Source: JAQVYB01 sp964490935 (GTDB lineage Bacteria; Verrucomicrobiota; Kiritimatiellia; RZYC01). Taken from it: a stretch of DNA of 5,521 nucleotides. Below, piece by piece: positions 1-2,841 of the stretch. Each line of letters opens with the position of its first letter. Position 1 is the first letter of the stretch. The DNA lies in contig CAZBEO010000154.1 in the NCBI GenBank assembly GCA_964490935.1, positions 1 to 5,521 on the forward strand, read 5' to 3'. A program made the translations under genes and the position numbers. Below the pieces are notes generated by a model. The model was not told the DNA's origin and did no database searches. It saw only the letters and a list, made by a program, of their open reading frames with translations.

Positions 1-135
1 CGCACGACGCCGTGGTTTGCGAATCGCACGCGGGCTAGTCTGAATTTTCGATGTCTACACACCGGAGGGCGCTATGGATGGCTATGGCGAAAATGCCGGG
101 GAGAGCGGTGGAAAGAACCGGATCCATTTCATGAC
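1..135. other. Left flank of the cassette array; no supported gene
   Basis: I see no gene I can defend here. Frame 1 is open from base 1 to a stop at 166-168, but it has no recognisable start or domain and runs through the first cassette boundary at 136 and into the antitoxin promoter, so it is probably chance. In an integron this stretch should be either the attC of a preceding cassette or attI. A 6-bp inverted pair (ATGGAT 74-79, ATCCAT 122-127) lies in front of the core site, but I found no convincing AAC-type inverse core site to its left. No integrase-like sequence is visible on either strand. Confidence 0.35.
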
Positions 136-148
136 GTTCGATTTAAAA

Positions 149-182
149 ACAACGCCTTGACGTTGTAACGCTATAGCGCTAT
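149..182. promoter_or_regulatory. Two operator-like palindromes over the TA1 promoter
   Basis: ACAACG (149-154) and CGTTGT (161-166) form a perfect 6-bp inverted repeat with a 6-base spacer that covers the -35 element. A second perfect 10-bp palindrome, ATAGCGCTAT (173-182), covers the end of the spacer and the first bases of the -10. Ribbon-helix-helix antitoxins commonly bind such palindromes in their own promoters. Binding here is inferred from position alone. Confidence 0.45.
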
Positions 183-185
183 CTT
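157..185 (+). promoter_or_regulatory. Sigma-70-like promoter of the first TA operon
   Basis: TTGACG (157-162, 5/6 match to the -35 consensus) is separated by exactly 17 bases from TATCTT (180-185, 4/6 match to the -10 consensus). It lies 20 bases inside the cassette and directly upstream of the antitoxin gene, so this cassette does not depend on an upstream integron promoter. Two palindromes overlap it, which fits autoregulation by the antitoxin. Confidence 0.55.
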
Positions 186-206
186 TCTAAAAAGCTGGAG
201 AACCCT

Positions 207-440
207 ATGAGCACAATGACAAAACGAGCAACCGTTTATCTCGACCCTGCCCTGCACAAAGCACTTCGCTTACAGTCCATCGAAACTTCACAATCGGTTT
301 CAGAGTTGATCAACGCAGCTGTGCGCGATGAACTCGCGGAAGACATTGGCGATCTCGCGATTTTCGATGCGCGCGAAAATGAACCCGTTTCCGAGTTTGA
401 GGACTTTGTGAAAGGGCTGAAGCGCGATGGCATCTTATAA
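207..440 (+). CDS. Ribbon-helix-helix antitoxin of a RelE/ParE-type TA system
   Basis: 77-residue antitoxin of a type II toxin-antitoxin pair, cytoplasmic. It binds and neutralises the toxin encoded just downstream and probably represses the operon. Residues 6-45 read as a ribbon-helix-helix fold: a short strand (RATVYLD), then two helices (PALHKALRLQSIE and VSELINAAVRDEL). The acidic tail from about 46 to 77 ends in a pattern of the type SEFEDFVKGLKRDG, typical of the toxin-binding segment of CopG/RelB-like antitoxins paired with RelE. The start at 207 is preferred over the ATG at 216 because GGAG at 197-200 is spaced 6 bases from it. The gene overlaps the toxin gene by 14 bases, implying coupled translation. 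The exact subfamily cannot be fixed by eye. Confidence 0.88.
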   Translation: MSTMTKRATVYLDPALHKALRLQSIETSQSVSELINAAVRDELAEDIGDLAIFDARENEPVSEFEDFVKGLKRDGIL

Positions 441-684
441 GATCCTCGTCAAAAAATCAGTTGCGAAGGATTTGAAAAATATCCCCCAAAAGGATGTTGA
501 ACGTATCATTTCCGCCATTCAAAAACTTGCGGATGATCCTCGTCCTCCACAGTCCAAGAAACTCTCTGGACAGGAACGCTTTCGCATCCGTCAGGGAAAT
601 TATTGCATTCTCTACACCATTGAAGACAATCGACTTGTTGTGTGTGTGGTTAAAGTGGGAAATCGTCGAGACGTGTACAGATAA
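427..684 (+). CDS. RelE/ParE family toxin (probable mRNA interferase)
   Basis: 85-residue toxin partner of the upstream antitoxin. RelE-family members cleave mRNA in the ribosomal A site; ParE relatives poison gyrase. The RelE-like core is clear: KKLSG (44-48), RFRIRQGNY (51-59), ILY (61-63), and the C-terminal KVGNRRDVYR (76-85), whose Arg80/Arg81 and Tyr84 fit the basic and tyrosine positions of the RelE active site. Unusually, position 60 is Cys where nearly all relatives have Arg in the G-x-Y-R-hydrophobic-hydrophobic-Y motif (Arg61 of E. coli RelE). TGC differs from CGC by one transition. The reading frame is intact. The toxin may therefore be weakened but not broken; this is inference. 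The start lies inside the antitoxin gene, as usual for coupled TA pairs. Confidence 0.88.
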   Translation: MASYKILVKKSVAKDLKNIPQKDVERIISAIQKLADDPRPPQSKKLSGQERFRIRQGNYCILYTIEDNRLVVCVVKVGNRRDVYR

Positions 685-687
685 AAT

Positions 688-751
688 ATCGAACCAGCGA
701 AGTCAGCTTATTGGTCGCTCCGCTCCCAAACGCTGCTTCGAGACGTTCGCT
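688..751 (+). repeat. attC-like recombination site of cassette 1
   Basis: This 64-bp imperfect inverted repeat starts 3 bases after the toxin stop. The inverse core ATCGAAC (688-694) faces the core GTTCGCT (745-751). Paired blocks run inward: CGAAC 690-694 with GTTCG 745-749, CGAAG 698-702 with CTTCG 736-740, AGC 705-707 with GCT 732-734, and TTGG 711-714 with CCAA 726-729. Small unequal gaps leave unpaired bases on one side, as in folded attC sites. ATCGAAC is the exact reverse complement of this cassette's own beginning (GTTCGAT, 136-142). The fold was made by eye. Confidence 0.78.
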
Positions 752-765
752 CTAAAACGAGACTT

Positions 766-795
766 GACGAGGTTCACGATTATGTTAACCTCGTC
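766..795. promoter_or_regulatory. Inverted repeat spanning the higB start
   Basis: GACGAGGTT (766-774) and AACCTCGTC (787-795) form a perfect 9-bp inverted repeat with a 12-base spacer. The left arm contains the toxin's GAGG ribosome-binding site and the spacer contains its ATG (782-784). It may be a HigA operator, or an RNA hairpin that hides the toxin's start signals. If TTGACG (764-769) is a -35 element, the best -10 candidate 16 bases on (TAACCT, 786-791) is weak; transcription would then begin near the alternative GTG start at 800. Confidence 0.5.
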
Positions 796-1156
796 CCCTG
801 TGAGAAGAACCCAATTTTACACCACAGCATCGGGGCGTTGCCCCGTGCGGGAGCATCTCGACACGCTTCCGGAAAAGACCGTGCGCAAAATCGCATGGGT
901 CTTGCGTGCCGTGCGTGATCTGGAAAGGGTTCCTGCCAACTACCTGAAGAAGCTTGTCAACACGGACGACATATGGGAAGTCCGTGTCGATGTAGGCAGG
1001 AACACGTTCAGGTTGCTAGGGTTTTTCAATGGGCAGGAGTTGATCGTGCTGACCAACTCATTTCAGAAGAAGAGCCAAAAGACACCGCAAGGCGAGATTC
1101 GCCTCGCGGCGGAACGCAAGGCAGACCACCTGAACAGGAGAAAACACAATGGATGA
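782..1156 (+). CDS. higB: HigB-like toxin, phage Gp49-related RelE/ParE superfamily
   Basis: 124-residue toxin of a type II TA pair; HigB proteins are ribosome-dependent mRNA endonucleases. The protein matches the Gp49-like HigB family (PF05973) from FYTTASGRCPVREHL (residues 12-26) through KIAWVLRAVRDL, a YLKKL segment, IWEVRVDVGRNTFRLLGFF (about 64-82) and the signature SFQKKSQKTPQGEI (about 92-105), followed by the A-ERK helix. The gene comes before its antitoxin, the usual higBA order, and overlaps it by 8 bases. The ATG at 782 has GAGG at 769-772, 9 bases upstream. A GTG at 800 would give an N-terminus (MRRTQFYTTASG) closer to family norm and is a real alternative. A longer open frame upstream (from 494) crosses relE and the attC and is not the start. 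Confidence 0.86.
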   Translation: MLTSSPVRRTQFYTTASGRCPVREHLDTLPEKTVRKIAWVLRAVRDLERVPANYLKKLVNTDDIWEVRVDVGRNTFRLLGFFNGQELIVLTNSFQKKSQKTPQGEIRLAAERKADHLNRRKHNG

Positions 1157-1424
1157 TCTGGAAAGATATATTGAGGATCGAAAGAAACGCGATCCGCAGT
1201 TCGCTGATGGCTTCGAGATCGGATACGATCAGTTCAAGATCGGCGTCATCCTTCGCGCGGCACGCGAGGAAGCTGGACTGACACAAGATGATCTCGCTGA
1301 TCGTCTCCACACAAAGAAGTCTGCAATTTCTCGTATAGAGAATCATGCGGAAGACATCCGGCTTTCAACACTTGAGAAGTTTGCTGATGCCATCGGCAAA
1401 CGGCTCACGCTAAAGATTGCCTGA
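1149..1424 (+). CDS. higA: HigA-like XRE-family antitoxin
   Basis: 91-residue antitoxin of the HigBA-type pair and probable autorepressor. The N-terminal 25 or so residues are charged and likely contact the toxin or form an extra helix. A helix-turn-helix of Cro/C1 (XRE) type fills about residues 33-88: GVILRAAREEAGLTQDDLA, then the recognition-helix pattern TKKSAISRIENH, then LSTLEKFADAIGKRLTLKI. GGAG at 1137-1140 precedes the ATG at 8-base spacing. The gene overlaps higB by 8 bases, so the two are translated together. Its stop codon TGA shares its last base with the attC inverse core of the cassette, a very compact ending typical of integron cassettes. Confidence 0.9.
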   Translation: MDDLERYIEDRKKRDPQFADGFEIGYDQFKIGVILRAAREEAGLTQDDLADRLHTKKSAISRIENHAEDIRLSTLEKFADAIGKRLTLKIA

Positions 1425-1529
1425 GCGAACCAAGAAATTCACCGTAGAAAAATTTGCGGAGTAACGTTTTTTGTTGAAAGCAAAGTCCACAGCCCGCAAA
1501 TTCTTTGCCGGTGATTCAGCCCGTTGTGC
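1424..1529 (+). repeat. attC-like recombination site of cassette 2
   Basis: About 106 bp, starting in the higA stop codon. The inverse core AGCGAAC (1424-1430) faces the core GTTGTGC (1523-1529). Inner paired blocks are GAA 1434-1436 with TTC 1515-1517 (two extra bases on the left), TCACCG 1439-1444 with CGGTGA 1509-1514, and AATTTGCGG 1451-1459 with CCGCAAATT 1494-1502, leaving a 34-base terminal loop. GAGCGAAC (1423-1430) is the exact reverse complement of this cassette's own start, GTTCGCTC (745-752). Confidence 0.78.
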
Positions 1530-1543
1530 TCGGAAGATATCAC

Positions 1544-1572
1544 TTGCTTTTGTATCCCATACGAGCTACATT
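1544..1572 (+). promoter_or_regulatory. Possible promoter of the dinJ-yafQ operon
   Basis: TTGCTT (1544-1549, 3/6) and TACATT (1567-1572, 4/6) are 17 bases apart, lie just inside the cassette and sit 26 bases before the antitoxin start. A small palindrome GTAT-ccc-ATAC (1552-1562) is in the spacer and could be an operator. The match is weak; the placement is the better argument. Confidence 0.3.
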
Positions 1573-1597
1573 CGTCCCGAACCATGGAGGTGATTTT

Positions 1598-1858
1598 ATG
1601 AGTAAGACAGCAATGGTACGAGCGAGACTTGAACCCAATCTGAAAACGCATGCGGAGTATGTGTTCCACCGCCTAGGCCTGAACGCAACTCAGGCCATCA
1701 CCATGTTCTACAAGCAAGTTGAACTTCGTGACGGGCTACCCTTCGATGTCGTCGTACCGACGGGAACCACTAAACGAACATTCGAGGCGTCCGAGGCCGG
1801 ACGTGACTTGGTCGTCTGCGAGGATGCCGACGACATGTTCAGCAAACTGGGTATCTAA
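1598..1858 (+). CDS. dinJ: RelB/DinJ family antitoxin
   Basis: 86-residue antitoxin, partner of the YafQ-like toxin that follows. The N-terminal part (about residues 4-47) is the RelB/DinJ ribbon-helix-helix domain: VRARLEP strand, LKTHAEYVFHRLGL helix, then NATQAITMFYKQVELRDGLPF, a hallmark of the family. The C-terminal part is more variable and acidic and ends in a short helix (DADDMFSKLGI), the expected toxin-binding end. The start at 1598 is chosen over an in-frame ATG at 1505 because GGAGGTGAT (1586-1594) is an excellent Shine-Dalgarno at correct spacing and the protein then begins like its relatives. The 1505 start would also lie inside the attC site. The stop overlaps the toxin start by one base (TAATG). 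Confidence 0.9.
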   Translation: MSKTAMVRARLEPNLKTHAEYVFHRLGLNATQAITMFYKQVELRDGLPFDVVVPTGTTKRTFEASEAGRDLVVCEDADDMFSKLGI

Positions 1859-2130
1859 TGTATACACCAGTCTACACGAAGCAGTTCGAGAAAGACACGA
1901 AACGATGTGCTCGTCGTGGGAAAAACCTGAACATGTTCAAGATCATCGTCCGAACCTTACTGTCCGGAAAGCCTCTGGACACTATCCATCGAGATCACAA
2001 GCTGACAGGCAACCTAATCGGGCGACGCGACTGCCACATCGAGTCCGATTGGCTGTTGATCTACAGAATCGACGGGGATCGACTCGTTTTTGAGCGTATG
2101 GGAACACATTCCGATCTGTTCAAGAAATGA
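1858..2130 (+). CDS. yafQ: YafQ-like mRNA interferase toxin
   Basis: 90-residue toxin. E. coli YafQ is a ribosome-dependent endoribonuclease that cuts in-frame AAA-A/G codons; DinJ blocks it. The match is close over the whole length: an N-terminal QFEKDTKRCARRGKN helix, LLSGKPL, then HRDHKL (44-49), GRRDCHIESDWLLIYR (55-70) and FERMGTHSDLF (78-88). By alignment with E. coli YafQ from memory, the residues tied to catalysis are all present three positions earlier: His47, His60, Asp64, Trp65, Arg80, His84 and Phe88. The toxin thus looks fully active, unlike the RelE-type toxin of cassette 1. I see no strong ribosome-binding site of its own, so translation is probably coupled through the TAATG overlap. 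Confidence 0.92.
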   Translation: MYTPVYTKQFEKDTKRCARRGKNLNMFKIIVRTLLSGKPLDTIHRDHKLTGNLIGRRDCHIESDWLLIYRIDGDRLVFERMGTHSDLFKK

Positions 2131-2134
2131 GAAA

Positions 2135-2215
2135 GCACAACAAGTTGAATCGACACATACTTTTCAAAGCCGCGCTTCGCTGGCTTTGAAAAGAGGGTTA
2201 TTCACAACGTTCGAT
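2135..2215 (+). repeat. attC-like recombination site of cassette 3
   Basis: 81 bp, beginning 4 bases after the yafQ stop. The inverse core GCACAAC (2135-2141) faces the core GTTCGAT (2209-2215). GTTGAAT (2144-2150) pairs with ATTC-AAC (2200-2208), leaving an unpaired AC at 2204-2205. The centre is a strong stem: TTTTCAAAGCC 2161-2171 with GGCTTTGAAAA 2182-2192, extended by GCG/CGC (2172-2174, 2178-2180) around one bulged T. AGCACAAC (2134-2141) is the exact reverse complement of this cassette's start, GTTGTGCT (1523-1530). The central stem lacks a following T-run, so it is not a standard terminator. Confidence 0.8.
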
Positions 2216-2221
2216 AAAAAT

Positions 2222-2653
2222 ATGAAAAAGAAAATAATAATAACCGCTGCCGCTGCAATAGTGCTGCTTATAATCGCTGCCGTGATTAGCTCCAGTCATA
2301 AAGTAAGCCACATCGTTTCGCAGGCCGAGATCGGCATGTCCAAGGCCGAGATACTGCAGAAGTGTGGGCAGCCGACGAACTCAGGACAGGTCGGCTCCCC
2401 CCAAGCTATAGGTGCTTACATAGAATATGCGTTCCCTTATTGGTGGGATTATGCCCTATGGAGAATCAAAGGGGGAAATTTGGTCACAGTTGAAGGACGA
2501 CCTCATATTCCAGGTGCGCCGAAATGCACAATCGAATTTCAAGAGAAGACTGGCGAGCTGGTTGCCGTTACAATCTCCACAACGGCCGCATACAGTGATA
2601 TTTCCCCAATAGTCAAGGGCGAGCCCATACTGGATAAGAGTACAGAAACATAA
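2222..2653 (+). CDS. Small membrane-anchored protein with BamE/SmpA-like motif
   Basis: 143 residues, function unknown. Lys2-4 followed by a hydrophobic stretch (about 5-22) form an N-terminal membrane anchor or uncleaved signal. There is no lipobox cysteine, so it is not a lipoprotein as true BamE is. The envelope-side part contains IGMSKAEILQKCGQPT (37-52), which resembles the start of the BamE/SmpA/OmlA fold, where Gly-Met and Gly-x-Pro-Thr are characteristic. The rest is beta-rich and aromatic (YWWDYALW). Cys48 and Cys102 could form a disulfide. An in-frame ATG at 2090 lies inside yafQ and the attC and is rejected. The gene begins only 12 bases after the cassette boundary at 2209/2210 and has no visible Shine-Dalgarno, so its expression may rely on upstream transcription. 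Confidence 0.72.
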   Translation: MKKKIIITAAAAIVLLIIAAVISSSHKVSHIVSQAEIGMSKAEILQKCGQPTNSGQVGSPQAIGAYIEYAFPYWWDYALWRIKGGNLVTVEGRPHIPGAPKCTIEFQEKTGELVAVTISTTAAYSDISPIVKGEPILDKSTET

Positions 2654-2841
2654 TCCAGAGTATTTTGGTTCCGTCCGCGACAAAAATGATTCAGGCACAC
2701 ACAGGGTACCGCCGTGAATATTCACGTCCAGGGCATTTCCCGCATTCCCTTACGTTACACCATTACGTTTTAACCGCTTAACCCTTGAGCGTGCATCGTG
2801 TATGCATGGTGGTTCCATTTGGACATACGAAAGGGTTACTC
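2654..2841. other. Intergenic end of the array; no attC recognised
   Basis: No gene is supported in this stretch. If the BamE-like gene is an ordinary cassette, an inverse core complementary to its start (ATCGAAC) should lie just after 2653, but there is none. The region holds a perfect 14-bp palindrome at 2713-2726 and a direct repeat TTACGTT at 2750-2756 and 2763-2769. I see no clear promoter for the esterase gene downstream. Confidence 0.5.
2713..2726. repeat. Perfect 14-bp palindrome
   Basis: CGTGAATATTCACG reads the same on both strands. It sits in the gene-free stretch between the last cassette gene and the esterase gene, about 115 bases upstream of the esterase start. A binding site for a dimeric regulator is possible; no T-run follows, so it is not a classical terminator. 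Confidence 0.45.

Larger units (their letters stand above)
136..2209 (+). mobile_element. Integron-type cassette array: three toxin-antitoxin cassettes
   Basis: Three tandem units (137-745, 746-1523, 1524-2209) each hold one toxin-antitoxin operon on the plus strand. Each operon is followed within 0-4 bases by a 64-106 bp imperfect inverted repeat. The unit borders share the GTT core: GTTCGAT at 136, GTTCGCT at 745, GTTGTGC at 1523, GTTCGAT at 2209. The decisive sign is that each unit's 3' inverse core is the exact reverse complement of its own 5' start (7, 8 and 8 bases). This is expected from cassette circularisation between G and TT of the core site. A fourth cassette starts at 2210, but its 3' end is not recognised. 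No integrase gene is in view, so the element is either the inner part of a longer integron or a CALIN. Confidence 0.82.

Noticed and set aside
1..168. Open frame 1 as the end of an upstream gene
   Set aside because: No family recognised, very tryptophan- and arginine-rich, and it runs across the cassette border and promoter.
494..781. In-frame upstream extension of the higB reading frame
   Set aside because: It overlaps the relE gene in another frame and runs through the attC site; family similarity begins only after 782.
1505..1597. In-frame upstream start for the DinJ-like antitoxin
   Set aside because: It begins inside the attC of cassette 2, whereas ATG 1598 has a near-perfect Shine-Dalgarno and a family-like N-terminus.
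2090..2221. In-frame upstream start for the BamE-like protein
   Set aside because: The extension reads across yafQ and attC; the start at 2222 gives a lysine-rich N-terminus followed directly by a membrane segment.
2776..2782. GCTTAAC, a consensus RYYYAAC inverse core, as the attC of cassette 4
   Set aside because: Its reverse complement does not match the start of cassette 4, and no paired core or stem follows; it sits over 120 bases from the gene end.
2785..2841. TTG or ATG starts upstream of the esterase start
   Set aside because: They would place about 12-19 extra residues before the signal peptide; only 2842 has a suitable ribosome-binding site.
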